In this document: piece after piece, positions 1-11,292 of the stretch | Position numbering within the stretch: position 1 is the stretch's first letter | How the letters are laid out: every line of letters begins with the position of its first letter | Source of the DNA: Colocasia esculenta | Lineage: Eukaryota > Streptophyta > Magnoliopsida > Alismatales > Araceae | Direction: 5' to 3' | NCBI GenBank assembly: GCA_014218235.1 | Contig: CM024755.1 | Location: forward strand, 164,355,941 to 164,419,940 | DNA length: 64,000 bases | Program-made: the position numbers and the translations under genes | The notes under the pieces: generated by a model | What the model saw: only the letters and a program-made list of their open reading frames with translations | What the model was told of the DNA's origin: nothing | Database searches by the model: none

Positions 1-253
1 ACTCCCCTACTGGATTCAAGTTTGCTCACGATTTATGGTCCATACTTTCCATGTTAATCTTAACTAACCCATTTTTATTATCAGGTTTAGATTTAACATG
101 ATTTTCCTTATGTTTACCTCCTATCGGTCCAATAACCCTATTTGATTTGTCATTTATGTTGAACCACTCCTACAATTTATTCCTTTATTTTAATGACAAC
201 AAAACTCATATTTATCTTATATCTATTTAATAATATTTAAGAATATTCTTGCA

Positions 254-1150
254 CTATCATTTTTCCTAGTTTTGCACTGATCGGTAACTTCGTCATGCGT
301 GATTTGGCTATTAGCAGTCGAAGCTAACTTCATCATATCCGAAGTCTAACTTCGTCATGTACGAAGTCCACTTCGTCATATATGATTTGGTCAAAGCTAA
401 CTTCATTATATCCGAAGTCTAACTTCGCCATATACGATTTGGTCATAATCAGTCGAAGCTAACTTTATCATATCCGAAGTCTATCTTCATCATATACGAA
501 GTCCAGTTCGTCATGCATGATTTTGTCGTGATCAGTCGAATCTAACTTCGTCATATCCGAAGTCCCATTTCGACTGACAACGTTATTTTCTATTCTATAT
601 GAAGCTTCACTTTGTTATATACGAAATTCCACTTCGTCATGAAAAATTTGGTCATGATCAGTCGAATCTAATTTTGTCATATCCGAAGTCCCATTTCAAC
701 TGACAACGTTATTTTTTGTTCTATACGAAGCTTCACTTCGTCATATATGAAATTTCACTTCATGATGCACGATTTGGTCATGATCATTCGAATCTAACTT
801 CGTCATATCCGAAGTCCCATTTCTACTAACAACGTTATTTTTTGTTATATACGAAGCTTCATTTCGTCATACATGAAATTCCACTTCGTCATGCATGATT
901 TGTTCGTGATCAGTTGAATCTAACTTTGTCATATCCAAAGTCCCATTTTGACTAGCAACATTATTTTATGTTCTATACGAAGCTTCACTTCGTCATATAT
1001 GAAATTCCACTTCGTTATGCACGGTTTGGTCATGATCAGTCGAATCTAACTTCGTCATATCCGAAGTACCATTTCGAATGACAACATTATTTTCTGTTCT
1101 ATACAAAGCTTCACTTCGTCATATACGAAATTCCACTTCGATTGACGACA
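254..1150. repeat. Tandem array of TTCG/CGAA palindromic units in G1 LTR
   Basis: A unit of roughly 125 bp recurs about five times. Each unit holds several inverted pairs of the form ACTTCG...CGAAGT separated by about seven A/T-rich bases, plus a conserved stretch ending in AACGTTATTTT. Units are imperfect and drift mostly by C-to-T and G-to-A changes. The homologous array in the other LTR is at 7740-8490 with a different copy number, so the array changed length after insertion. Confidence 0.85.
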
Positions 1151-1162
1151 TTGTATCTTGGC

Positions 1163-1560
1163 CAGTCGAATTGATATATCGATTGCCTTACACATAAATT
1201 GCCTTTATAATCCATATCGATTGTTGACCAACATCTATTGGTCCTTAAACATGGATTGCTGACCAACATCGATTTGTCCTCAAACATCGATTGTTGACCA
1301 ACATCGATTGATACTTAAACATCAATTGCTGGCCAACATCGATTGGCCCTTAAACATCGATTGCTGACCAACATCGATTGATTCTTAAACATCGATTGTC
1401 TCTATAATATCGATTGCCCTTAAGCGAACATCGATTGCTGTTATGCACATTGATTGCCCTTAGGCAACATCAATTGCTATTATATTTCTACTGATTGATG
1501 TTATAAACCTAGTTTCATATCGATTGTTGACCAGCCCATATTGATTGTTGACTATAAATT
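1163..1560. repeat. Tandem array of ATCGATTG-containing units in G1 LTR
   Basis: Units of about 37 bp carry the core ACATCGATTG followed by a variable tail (CTGACCA or GTCCTTAA), so two ATCGAT palindromes occur per unit. It lies immediately beside the TTCG/CGAA array and close to the LTR terminus. The partner array in the other LTR is at 8512-8950. Confidence 0.85.
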
Positions 1561-1651
1561 TCCATATTGATTGGTGTGCTTTTAATCAATCCTTTCCATA
1601 ATTATATTTTTATTCCTATTTATTTAGGATTTAAAAATTCAGGTTGTTACA

Positions 1652-1668
1652 CCCTCCCCCACTTAAAA
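1652..1668 (-). other. G1 polypurine tract
   Basis: Read on the minus strand this is a purine run (TTTTAAGTGGGGGAGGG) directly abutting the 3' LTR, the expected position for plus-strand DNA priming. The upstream sequence is nearly identical to that before the G3 polypurine tract at 28119-28134, which links the two families. Confidence 0.9.
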
Positions 1669-1671
1669 GAA

Positions 1672-1925
1672 TTTGGTCCCCAAATTCTTAAGCTATCAAG
1701 TAATAGTTTCATGATACCTGAAAATAGTTCTAGGTGACTGTTCTTCATTCTTTCTACAGATTCCCATGTAGCTTCTTCCACTCCTTGCCGGCTCCATTGG
1801 ACCTTTGCCATAGGTATGGCTCGGTTCCTCGGTTGTTGTAATTTTTGATCTAGGATCTTGTCTAGTTTCTCAACATAAGTCAAATCCTTTCTTAGTTCCA
1901 GATCTTCATATTGTCTGGTTTCTCA
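1672..1925 (-). pseudogene. G1 integrase C-terminal tail with chromodomain-like segment
   Basis: The minus strand encodes the chromovirus integrase tail: a segment containing LRKDLTYVEKL, then a basic stretch, then KVQWSRQGVEEATWE, the part of a chromodomain that forms the last strand and helix. In active chromoviruses this domain is thought to steer integration toward particular histone marks. The reading frame runs on through the polypurine tract and stops at the LTR edge. The catalytic core that should precede it is missing, so this is an isolated tail in a dead gene. Confidence 0.85.
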
Positions 1926-2330
1926 ACATAAGTCTTGGGTAATCCCATGATGAAGTCCATTCCTATACTTTCTCACTTCCACTCAAGTATGTCTAAGAGT
2001 TGTAACACACCTGCTGGTCGGAGATGTTCTACCTTAACTTGCTGACAAGTCAAGCATCGTGCCATGAACTTAGCTACCTCTCTTTTCATGTTTGGCCACC
2101 AATAAGTTCTTTTAACATCTTGATACATCTTAGTGGCTCCAGGATGGATTGTATACCTAGATCTATGGGCTTCAACCATCAACTTCCTCTTCAGTTCTTC
2201 ATTATCAGGTACACATGTCCTTCCCTTGAATACTAATCTGTCATCATTAGCTATGGAGAAATACGGCCTTTGATCTATCTTATCCTTAATCTCCACCAGG
2301 AAAGGATCGTTGCCTTACTGTTCTCTGATC
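1926..2330 (-). pseudogene. G1 integrase N-terminal HHCC zinc domain and start of core
   Basis: The minus-strand reading shows HRSRYTIHPG, then a YWWPNMKREV block and CLTCQQVK, so the two His and two Cys of the integrase zinc domain are all present. It continues to IGMDFIMGLPKT, which carries the first catalytic Asp, after an in-frame stop. At that point the sequence jumps to the C-terminal tail: the rest of the DDE core (roughly 150 residues in relatives), with the second Asp and the Glu, is gone. The enzyme would be inactive. Confidence 0.88.
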
Positions 2331-2459
2331 TCAGTGACAAGGTCCGATTGTATGATGATGTTGGCAATCAACACACAATCATTTTCGTCCTTTATATTCA
2401 GGTCTAGGTTAGTGAATTGCTCTAGCAATCTCCAATCTCCCACCATTAAGTTGGATAGT

Positions 2460-2880
2460 GATGCCTCAGGCTTTCTGCTCAAAACATCCGCTGCGGAATT
2501 AGCTTTCCCTAGGTGATATCCGTTGTCTCATGTTAAGTTCTTTCTGTGAAAAGAGGTACTTCAGACTCTTACGATCTGAATATATCTTGAATTGTTCACC
2601 ATAAAGATAGTGTCACCAGATTTTTAATGCGAACACCACTGCTACTAACTCTAAATCATGGATGGGGTAATTAACTTCATGTATCTTCAATTGCCTAGAG
2701 ACATATGCTATCACCTTACCTGACTGCATCAATACACATCCTAATCCAATGCCTGACACATCTGTATACACCTCGAATCCTCCCCCTTCAGTGGGTAGGG
2801 CAAGGACATGAGCTAAAGTCAGACATTCCTTCAGAGTGTAGAAACTCCTCTCACACTCTTCTATCCATACAAATGGATTC
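2460..2880 (-). pseudogene. G1 RNase H pseudogene
   Basis: The minus strand carries the gypsy RNase H motifs: VYTDVSG with the first catalytic Asp, YVSRQLKIHEVNYPIHDLEL, and then KSLKYLFSQKELNMRQR. After that the frame shifts and a block of about a dozen residues normally present before the YHLGKAN motif is missing; the YHLGKANSAADVLSRK remnant is in another frame. RNase H would remove the RNA template during reverse transcription. The segment from about 2297 to 2460 is the broken linker to integrase. Confidence 0.85.
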
Positions 2881-3776
2881 TCCTTCCTAGTCAGTCTAGT
2901 TAGAGCCACAACGATTTTGGAGAAGTCTTTGATGAATCTCCTGTAGTAGTCTGCCAATCCCAGACAGCTTCTTATTTCTATCACATTAGTAGGTTGCTCC
3001 CAATTCATTATAGCCTCCACTTTCGATGGATCCATTGAAATTCCATTATTAGTGATCACATGCCCTAAAAAGGACACCTCCTCCAACTAGAACTCGCATT
3101 TGCTCAACTTAACATACAGTTGATTATCCCTTAGCAACTATAAGGCTATCTTCAAGTGTTCCTCATGTTCTTCCTTAGTCTTTGAATAGATCAAGATATT
3201 ATCAATGAACACCACCACAAATTTATCAAGATATGGCCGACACACATCATTCATTAACTGCATGAAAGCTGCAGGGGCATTTGTCAGTCCAAAAGGCATG
3301 ACTACAAATTCATAATGCCCATACCTTCTCTTGAAGGCCATCTTGTGGATATCTTCCTTCGAAATCCTCAACTGGTGGTAGCTAGATCTAAGATCAGTCT
3401 TAGAAAAGTAATTAGCTCTAGAAATCTAATCGAATAGTTCATCAATTCTTGGAAGGGGATAGTTGTTTTTGATTGTGAGTTGATTCAACTTCTTGTAATC
3501 AATACATAGTCTCATTGAACCATCCTTCTTCTTGAAAAATAGCATGGGTGGCCCCCCATGGTGAGGTATTGGGTCTGATAAACCTCTTCTTTAACAACTC
3601 CATTAGTTGTTCCTTCAACTCTCTCAAATCTGCCGGTGACATTCTATAGGGGGCCCTAGAAACTGGGGCAACTCCTAGTAGTAATGAAATAGAGAAATTT
3701 ACTTCTCTTTCAGGGGGAATACTAGGTAACTTCTCTGGAAACACATCTGGGAAATCCTTAACCACAATGATGTCCT
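2881..3776 (-). pseudogene. G1 reverse transcriptase pseudogene, active site mutated
   Basis: The conserved blocks run in order on the minus strand: DVFPEKLPSIPPEREVNF, APYRMSPADLRELKEQL, a frameshift near 3545, KKKDGSMRLCIDYKKLNQ, YGHYEFVVMPFGLTNAPAAF, then FIDNILIYSK and FLGHVITNNG. The catalytic motif should be F/YxDD; here it reads FIDN, so an essential Asp is Asn. With the frameshifts and stops this RT is certainly inactive. The fingers-palm-thumb order and spacing otherwise match plant gypsy elements. Confidence 0.9.
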
Positions 3777-3849
3777 CCATATTTACATATTTATTTTCTT
3801 CCACTACTGAAGCAAAGAATGCTACACACCCCTTCCTTATCATACTATG

Positions 3850-4356
3850 GGCCCTAAGGGTAGAGATAAGAGATAGGTGTTTATGGTTTTTAGTTCCTGA
3901 GTAAACCAGCCCTGAATACTCGCTAAAGGTTACACTAGTCTTCCTGCAATTCACACTGTCACCATGTTGAGTCAGCCAATCAACTCCTAGAATCACATCA
4001 TAGTGTTCCATGGCCATGCATACCAGGTCGGCTAGTAGGTTCTTTCCTCTGATGTCAACATTAGCAGAGAGATAATATTGGTTGAGTTTAGTTCCTTGCC
4101 CAAGGGGTGTTGTGACTGGAAATTCACCACCCATTGGTACTGATTTTATGGATAGGCTGTCAATGAATTCTTGTGATATGAATGAGTGGGTGGCTCCAAT
4201 ATTGAATAAAACAAAAGTAGGTATGGAAAGTATTTTAAGAGTACCTTCCACCACTCCTCCTTCCTCAGCAGTCTCTGGTTCTAGTATGGCTTGCAGGCAA
4301 GCTTGCCTCCTTTGGCCATTTTGACGTTTATCCTGCAAGGTCTGCTCCTTGTTCAA
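3850..4356 (-). pseudogene. G1 aspartic protease pseudogene
   Basis: The retroviral-type protease is recognised by FVLFNIGATHSFIS and, further on, YDVILGVDWL. The catalytic motif D-S/T-G appears as N-I-G, so the active Asp is lost. The domain would cut the Gag-Pol polyprotein. It lies between the gag zinc-knuckle remnant and RT, and the frame continues into RT, as is usual for the single-ORF chromovirus polyprotein. Confidence 0.85.
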
Positions 4357-4429
4357 GGGTAGTCAGAGATCCTATGATCTTGGCTTCCACAGCGTAAGCA
4401 TCTACCTTGAGCTCTCCAGCATTGTTCGG

Positions 4430-5297
4430 ATCAGTGACTAGCCTTGTCACAGTGTTTGCATCTTTCTAAAGGGACCAGTGCCAGCTGCTTGCCTGCTTCC
4501 CTTGGCTTCTTATCTTATTGTCCCATCAAACCGTCACTGGGCCTTTTCCTCCCAATGGTCGGTTGGAATCTTCCAATGGCAGATACATGTTCCCTTTTTA
4601 CACTACTTCCCTTGATTCTTTCTGTAGTCTCCATAGCATCCTCCAGTAGTTGGGCTTTCTTTATCATGTCAGCATAGGTCTGAATGTCCATTGGCACTAG
4701 TTGGGTGAAATATTGGGGCCTCAAGCCATTCAAGAACCGTTTGGACTTCATTCTCTCAGTCCCGATTAGGTGAGCATCATATTAGGCCAAGCGAGAGAAC
4801 TGAGCCTCATACTCTGCTATAGTAAGCCCACGCTGTTTTAAGGCTGCAAACACGATAGCCTTCTTCTCCTGTACCCTTTCAGAAAAATATTTGTTGTTGA
4901 AATGTTCAACAAACTATTCCCAAGTCACTTGTTGGCATTGTAGTGTTGCTTCTACAGACTCCCACCATGCTGTGGCATCCTTTTCCAATTGGAGAGTTGC
5001 CAACAGTAACTTATCTAGGTTGTTGCACTGCATGACCCTAAATACCCTCTCAATCTCCTTCATCTAGTGTTTAGTAGTGTCTAGATTAGTACTACCCTCG
5101 AACCTTGGTGGGTTCAAGCTATGAAAATTTCTATGGAGTTCACCAACCCCATGGTTTCCACCACCCTGAGTGGCTTGCAGTATTGCCTGGGTTAGGTTTT
5201 GGAGTGTCTGTTGCATGTTTCTTGCCTGTGCACGCTCGGCAGCCATTGAAGGAATAAGTACCTTCAGAATGGTAATGCTAGTTAGGAATCTAATCAT
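4430..5297 (-). pseudogene. G1 gag pseudogene
   Basis: The minus strand shows the retrotransposon gag core: LNPPRFEGSTN, ATAWWESVEA, NNKYFSERVQEKKAIVFAALKQ, LTIAEYEAQFSRLA, and LVPMDIQTYADMIKKAQLLE. Several in-frame stops interrupt it. The zinc knuckle is only a stub (CKHCDKASH), and the region between it and protease is shortened. It is clearly related to the intact-looking gag of G3 at 26869-27870. The start near 5297 is uncertain; a later Met (about 5246) fits the family better. Confidence 0.85.
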
Positions 5298-5420
5298 AAC
5301 ACATATGACTCCTTTCCCATGGCTCTACCCAAGCTCACATTAGGTATGACAATTTTGATGCATGTGGTCTTAACAAGTTTCATTCTACTTCCTATTCTCT
5401 TAGGACCTTAAAGAATTAAA
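5298..5420 (-). other. G1 leader between primer site and gag
   Basis: Untranslated leader of an ordinary length for this lineage. I see no additional motif in it. Confidence 0.6.
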
Positions 5421-5432
5421 TATCTGATACCA
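5421..5432 (-). other. G1 primer-binding site
   Basis: Read on the minus strand: TGGTATCAGATA, two mismatches from the common TGGTATCAGAGC that pairs with the 3' end of initiator Met-tRNA. It sits a few bases inside the 5' LTR end. Confidence 0.8.
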
Positions 5433-7739
5433 ATAAAACGATCATGCCCCGACATGGAAAAATCGGAGCACACAGTTGCATTTGGATCATAAATAGAGCA
5501 AATACATATATATAGAATAAGATGACAACACTAAACCATAAGCCAAAATTAATTCAAATATCAACTCCTTATTACATCCTTAAAACTTCAGAGCCAACCA
5601 TAGGACCCATTGTTCAAATACGTGATAGACTCGAATAGGATAAACTACTAAAGAGTCTATATCAACTCTAAAGGCACTATGCCACTGTTGCACGATGTCT
5701 GGGGTGCTCTTCACTCTTGCCTCTCCCCTTCAGTATTCATAAGTTCATCATCACTACTTGAAAATGTTTGCAAAAATAGGAGTGAGCGCGCTAACACCCA
5801 GTAGGATTTACATCTCATAGTGCGGACAATGATATAAGTAATTAACATTTTTAAGAAGTAAAATTCTTACAAGGTGAAAGACAAAAGTGTGCATGATATT
5901 ACTAACAAGACCAATTGACGAATTAGAGCAGAATACTCAGTAGAATTTTCATAACGAATCAGATAGACTTTCACAAGCATTGAATAAGGAATTCAAGAAC
6001 GAGTACTTATCGAATGAACAAGAACTGACCACATTTATACAAATAACACATATTCACATGATCAAATGTATCATATCAAACGAAGGCACATTCATACAAA
6101 TCTTGCACACATGCTGGTGCCATGCCACGCACCACAAGTTCATACTCCCGCAATTAATAAGTACGTTGGGGCGCTCCTCCCCAGAACCAGATAGGGCCCT
6201 TATTTGCACAGGCATTAGTAAAATGGACCGAAGTCCTATGTTGTGCGATCAAACACAAATACATATTATGGCCACAAATTTTCAAGGACAAGCTCATAGT
6301 AATAAGAATATGATCATCCATGGAGTTCAAGGATATGGCAATAGCTTGAGAGATTAATTCAGATAGCATATAGCTTATTCTTAAGTTCCATAAACTTTAA
6401 TAACTTTGACCAAAATAGAATAGGATGCACACGGAATAAAGAGTCATTTAACTTCAGGGAACTTCAAGGTACAACTAGTTAGGTCTCTATGAGGAAATCC
6501 ATAGAGTACAGAGACTTTCCTAAGTACATATGCAAGGAACAACAACATATGCAATAATCGAAAAACATATCCAATAAGGAAAGTCAGGACATAGTAAGGA
6601 TCATGGAAAGAAAACATAGTAGACTCACGTCGAAACCTAGCATGTATTCTCACCAACATGGTTATGACACAAATTATATCAAGACATTTTTAACTTTGAG
6701 TTGGAACATAAGGACGAAGAGGCATAATCAATGGAGAGTATGATCAATAACTTCCATATAGAATGTTAGAATCATATTCATGTAATTAATGTTTTTAACA
6801 TGTGGTTGATAGCTTTTAAAGTACAGATGTAGACTAATCAACATGCTGACAAGACCAAGAAAATGACGTAGACTCACTTGCTTGATCCATAACTCCAAAT
6901 CTAGGGTTCCTAGGATGAAACTATAAACGAAAGGTACTGGAAATGGAAAGTAAACAGATCTATGGCTTTGGTTTGACCTAGTTGGTCTTGGTTGGATGAA
7001 ACTCGAGAAGAACGAGAAAACTCCAGATCTTATACGAAGTTTTGGAAAAACACTTGATACTTTTTACATGAATGGTGAAATTAGGAAGAATAGGGACACA
7101 TAAGAATAAACTTAATGAATTTTCAGATGATATACTCTATGTTAAGTTGGTGCCCGAGATTACCTACCTTTGATTTCTTCTGATACCAGAGTTCTTACAA
7201 GTCGAAGCAGACGCTAAGGGATGAAGAATCCTTGAATCCCTGCTGCCAGCTCGTTCCCTTGCTCCCGTAAATTCGCCCAACAATGAATAGAAAGATCTAG
7301 GGTTGGCTATGTGGGTCTTATGATGGTTTTATAGCGCTATGATGGTGCAATTTTCGAGTTTGTAGTTTCCTATACTCTTGTTAGTAGTCCTACCATATTC
7401 AGAACTTTCATAAGAGTTGTTTCCGTAACAAGTTCGTTCCTATTTGGTTAGTTTTAGGGAGCAGATTCGGACTCCCCTGTTGGATTTGGGTTCGGTCACG
7501 ATTTGTGGTCCATACTTTCCATGTTTATCTTAACTAACCCCTTTTTATTATCCAGTATAGATTTAACACGATTTTCCTTATGTTTACCTCCTATCGGTCC
7601 AATAACCCTATTGGATTTGTCATTTATATTGAACCACTCCTACAATCTATTCCTTTATTTTAGTGACAACAAAACTCATGTTTATCTTATATCTATTTAA
7701 TAATATTTAAGAATATTCTTGCACTATCGTTTTTCCTAG

Positions 7740-8490
7740 TTTTGCACTAATCGGTAACTTCGTCATGCATGATTTGGTCATGATTAGTTGAAGCTAACTT
7801 CATCATATCTGAAGTCTAACTTCACCATATACGAAGTCCACTTCGTCATATGTGATTTGGTCATAATTAGTCGAAGCTAGCTTCGTCATATATGAAGTCT
7901 AACTTCGTCATATACGAAGTCCACTTCGTCATATACGATTTGGTCATAATCGGTCGAAGCCCAGTTCGTCATACACGATTTGGTCATGATCAGTTGAATC
8001 TAACTTCGTTATATCCGAAGTTCCATTTCGACTGACAACGTTATTTTCTGTTCTATACGAAGCTTCACTTCGTCATATACGAAATTCCACTTCGTCATAC
8101 ACGATTTGGTCGTGATCAGTCGAATCTAATTTCATCATATCCGAAGTCCCATTTCGACTGACAACATTATTTTCTATTCTATATGAAGCTTCACTTCTTC
8201 ATATGAAAAATTCCACTTCATTATGCACGATTTGGTCGTGATAAGTCGGATCTAACTTCGTCATATCTGAAGTCCCATTTAGACTAACAACATTCTTTTC
8301 TTTTCTATACTAACCTTCACTTCATCATATACGAAATTCCACTTCGTCATGCACGATTTGGTCGTGATCAGTCGAATCTAACTTCGTCATATCCGAAGTC
8401 CCATTTCAACTGACAACGTTATTTTTTCTTCTATACGAAGTTTCAATTCGTCATATACGAAATTCCACTTCGACTGACGATGTTGTATCT
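7740..8490. repeat. TTCG/CGAA palindromic array, second LTR copy
   Basis: Homologous to the array at 254-1150, with the same roughly 125-bp unit and inverted ACTTCG/CGAAGT pairs but fewer units. One unit also shows extra decay (about 8270-8330). Confidence 0.85.
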
Positions 8491-8511
8491 TGGCCAGTCG
8501 AATTGATATAT

Positions 8512-8950
8512 AGATTGCCTTTATAATCCATATTGATTGCTGACCAACATCGATTGGTCCTTAAACATCGATTGTTGACAACATCGATTGGTCCTCAAAC
8601 ATTGATTCTTGGCCAACATCGATTAGTCCTTAAACATTGATTGCTAACCAACATCGATTAGTCCTCAAACATCGATTGCTGACCAACATCGATTGGTCCT
8701 TAAACATCGATTGTTGACCAGCATTGATTGGTCCTTAAACTTTGTCTCTATAATATCGATTGTCTCTATAATATCGATTGCCCTTAAGCGAACACCGGTT
8801 GCTGTTATGCACATCGATTGCCCTTAGGCAACATCGATTGCTATTATATTTCTACCGATTGATGTTATAAACCAAGTTTCATATCGATTGTTGATCAACC
8901 TGTATCGATTGTTGACTATTTTATCAATTGCCATATTGATTGGTGTGCTT
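8512..8950. repeat. ATCGATTG array, second LTR copy
   Basis: Homologous to 1163-1560. The ACATCGATTG core repeats with spacing near 37 bp, ending in longer degenerate units next to the LTR terminus. Confidence 0.85.
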
Positions 8951-9020
8951 TTAATCAAACCTCTCCACTAATTATATTTTTATTTCTATTAATTTAGGAT
9001 TTAAAATCCAGGTTGTTACA

Positions 9021-9665
9021 TATTTTCTCTAAAATTTTTAGGTAATATTGATAAAGATGCACAACTTGAAGGGAATGGATAGTCTTCAAGGGAAAACTCT
9101 TTGAGATTCCACTATCTAGCTACAACTCAGCCTATAGTACAACACTAGATATCCACCTCTAGCTGGTGCCACAACATGCACCTGATCATTTCAAGTCTTC
9201 TCCTTCTACCCAAGTAGGAAAACACACAAGATATAGACCTCTCGCCATTCCTACACCACACCTGCTATCTCATAAACAAGTTTTCACCTTGTACCAAAGG
9301 TGGAACTAAACTCTTGTGCAACAAGTCTTCTCCTTATACCCTAAGGAGGAATCACAATAACAAGAAAATGGAGTGCAAGAAGAGATGTCTATAAGTAGAT
9401 GAATATGCACCAAGTGAAGTAGAATAAATGAATCTAAATAGTGCGAAAGAGATGCAACAAGAAGCTCAAAGTAGTTGGGCCTTCAATGCTTAGCAAAATA
9501 GAATGAGGTGATCCTTGGGTGCATGGGGGTTGAGCAAAGTGTTCTCATTTTCTCTAGGAGAGATCTTCTTTAATGAGTTGAGTTGCAAAGTACAGGAAGA
9601 GGATGAGTAATGGCTTGCTGGAGTTGTAACTCTTCACAGTATCAGAGGGTGAATGCTTGTAGGAC
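9021..9665. other. Unassigned A/T-rich sequence between G1 and C1
   Basis: No credible ORF, LTR terminus or transposon motif. Short phrases about paired blocks (for example CAAGTCTTCTCCTT occurring twice, near 9196 and 9325) hint at a decayed copia-type LTR, but I cannot confirm this. C1 inserted at its right edge, so the sequence resumes at 14859. Confidence 0.4.
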
Positions 9666-9670
9666 TATTG

Positions 9671-10351
9671 TGTTGGCCCACTTGGTATGGCAGCACGCTA
9701 TCTAGGGGGGGGGTGAATAGATTCGCTGCAGAAATAGAAACTTAAATATAGAAAATTACCACTTAAAAACTTTGGTTAGTTAATGTGATAGTGTGTGATA
9801 GAGAGTAGCAGTGTGGAAGCAAATGAACAATCACACAAATGAACACAATAATTTTATCCTGGTTCGGTACTTCACAGAAAGAAGACCTACGTCCAGTCCC
9901 CAAGTAAAATCTTGGGATTTCACTAACCGAGGTACAATCCCCCCAAGGATATACAACCCCCAGTTCCCTACTGGTCCTCTTCCTTTCCGAGTAGGAAGGA
10001 TACTAACTTCTATTACAGGTCAAGAAGCTAACCTTCTGGAACAAACCCTAGTGCGCGCGGTTTTGCTGACACTAACCCTAGCTAGTTTCTTCCCTAAAGG
10101 AAGTGCTAAGAACAGACCCTTAGCTAGACATAAACCGCCAGTACCCCACTGGCCTTCTCTTCTCACAGGAAGAGGCTCATTGTATACAGCCCTACAGCTG
10201 GACAGAACTCTTTCTTAGAAAAGAAAGAACAGACTGAGAGTTTTATGAGATTGATACTAACTCAAAACTCTCAGCCAAAAGAATCTCCCCAAGAATTACA
10301 ATGAGCACAGAGAGAGTGAAGAGAGGAAAGCTTGAATGCTTCAAAAATTTC
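9671..10351 (-). mobile_element. C1 3' LTR, terminal 0.68 kb only
   Basis: Matches the right LTR from its GGGCCAACA terminus inward (compare 13130-13800). Identity stops at CTTCAAAAATTTCTG, where sequence switches abruptly to gypsy LTR. The rest of this LTR (about 1 kb) is missing. Confidence 0.9.
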
Positions 10352-11292
10352 TGAGGGAAAGACGGCAGTGGGACAGTGACTTGTGAGAGTTTGTGTTTAG
10401 TCACTTGTAGCGCGCTCGTAGTTGGGGGGATGGACACCAGTAGACGTACTGGACCCCAGCTAGTCCTCTTTCCAGTGCCTCACTTTAGGGAGCTTAGGCT
10501 GGAGTCCCTAAAGGTGACAGGCATGGGCCTGCGGGGTGTGACCTGCAGGCGTCGTGGTTTGGTTGGTCTCCACAGTTCTTGTTTGGTTTAGTGGAGCGGC
10601 AGCTGGACCTTTCGTCCGTGGCTGCGAGGCTGAGAGGTAGACCTGTGTGTTTGTCCGGGTTGGTTGTTGGTGTCGCGAGCCAGGCTACGCGACCCGAGTT
10701 TGGCGTTTACCTACTTCAGCTCGTACACCTGTTTGAGTTTTCCATTTATTTATTTATTAACATTACTTTCGAGATCAGCAAGCGGTAAGTAAGTTACAAC
10801 TTTAATATCTTGCTTAAATAATTCTATAAATTGTTATAGCGTAGCTTCCTGCTTGGTTACTTGAGTTGTGGTTTGCTCGGATTCTTTGGGGGAGTTTCCC
10901 TACTGAGCCAGTGACTAGCGAGGCTCACCCCCCTACTCCTTTCAGGTGAGGGAGAGCAGGAGGCTTCCCAACGGTCTTCTAGTTCCGAGCCACACTGTAG
11001 CGGAGCGGGGTCTGCACCACCTCCAGCAGTGTAATTTTCTCTCTTTGTACACCTCGGGGTATGCCCCAGGTTTTGTTGTACAGGTTTATGGTTTTAGTTG
11101 AGAAACTGGCTATGTAAATCTCATGTAAATATTTATGGAATGGAAAGTTTACTTCTTTTCTGTGGTTTCCTTTATATTTCTACGGACTTGTGTGAATGAT
11201 ATCCCTTGCGAAGCTTCGGCTCGTTCGCGGGAGGCGGAGTCGTGTCAGGCTCGTTATTAGGTTAACAGGTTTGAATGATGTGGTCCGTCACA
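10352..11292 (+). mobile_element. 3' portion of a G2-family gypsy LTR, inside C1
   Basis: From 10352 the sequence follows the G2 5' LTR from about 21316 to its end at 22216, with shared blocks such as GGGAAAGACGGCA, CCAGTAGACGTACTGG and GAGGCTGAGAGGTAG. It finishes with the LTR terminus GTCACA at 11292. The first 1.2 kb of the LTR and all internal sequence are absent. The right junction is a true LTR end against C1 pol sequence; the left junction is internal to both elements. This pattern fits insertion of a gypsy element into C1 followed by one large deletion. Confidence 0.85.

Larger units (their letters stand above)
1..1651 (-). mobile_element. G1 3' LTR, inner-side part (truncated by window edge)
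   Basis: Bases from 1 onward match the right-hand LTR from about 7471 onward, and both end in the same CAGGTTGTTACA terminus. Only about 1.65 kb of an LTR of roughly 3.6 kb is inside the window. The copy is some 100 bp longer than the matching part of the other LTR because its internal repeat arrays have more units. Many scattered substitutions separate the two copies, which suggests an old insertion. Confidence 0.9.
1..9020 (-). mobile_element. G1: degenerate Ty3/gypsy chromovirus (Tekay/Del-like)
   Basis: This element reads right to left. Its 5' LTR is at 5441-9020, a Met-tRNA-type primer site follows at 5421-5432, then gag, protease, RT, RNase H, integrase and a chromodomain-like tail, a polypurine tract at 1652-1668, and a 3' LTR that runs off the window's left edge. 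The LTR start, read on the minus strand as TGTAACAACC, is present in both copies (ending at 1651 and 9020). Domain order protease-RT-RNase H-integrase is gypsy-type, and the chromodomain tail makes it a chromovirus. Every coding block has stops, frameshifts or deletions, so it cannot move on its own. The five bases after the right end are TATTT; the partner target-site copy lies outside the window, so the duplication is unverified. Confidence 0.93.
5441..9020 (-). mobile_element. G1 5' LTR
   Basis: About 3.6 kb between the primer-site side and the TGTAACAACC start (9020 leftward). The end at 5441 was set by comparison with the G3 LTR end, which has the same GGGGC-TGA flavour, so it may be off by a few bases. 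The half nearest the interior (5441-7470) is unique A/T-rich DNA with no ORF that I believe. The outer part holds two tandem arrays. An LTR this long is typical of Tekay/Del elements. Confidence 0.85.

Noticed and set aside
1..1560. CRISPR-like look of regular short palindromic repeats
   Set aside because: Repeats are imperfect, spacers are themselves repeated, the setting is a plant LTR, and no cas genes exist.
5980..6369. 125-codon plus-strand ORF and the opposite 71-codon ORF
   Set aside because: They lie inside the G1 5' LTR, lack any recognisable domain and look like chance frames in LTR DNA.
254..8490. lox-like arms (ACTTCGT...TATACGAAGT) in G1 LTR repeats
   Set aside because: Arms resemble phage recombinase sites, but spacer and arm lengths vary and no recombinase is present. 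They fit the family's own palindromic minisatellite.
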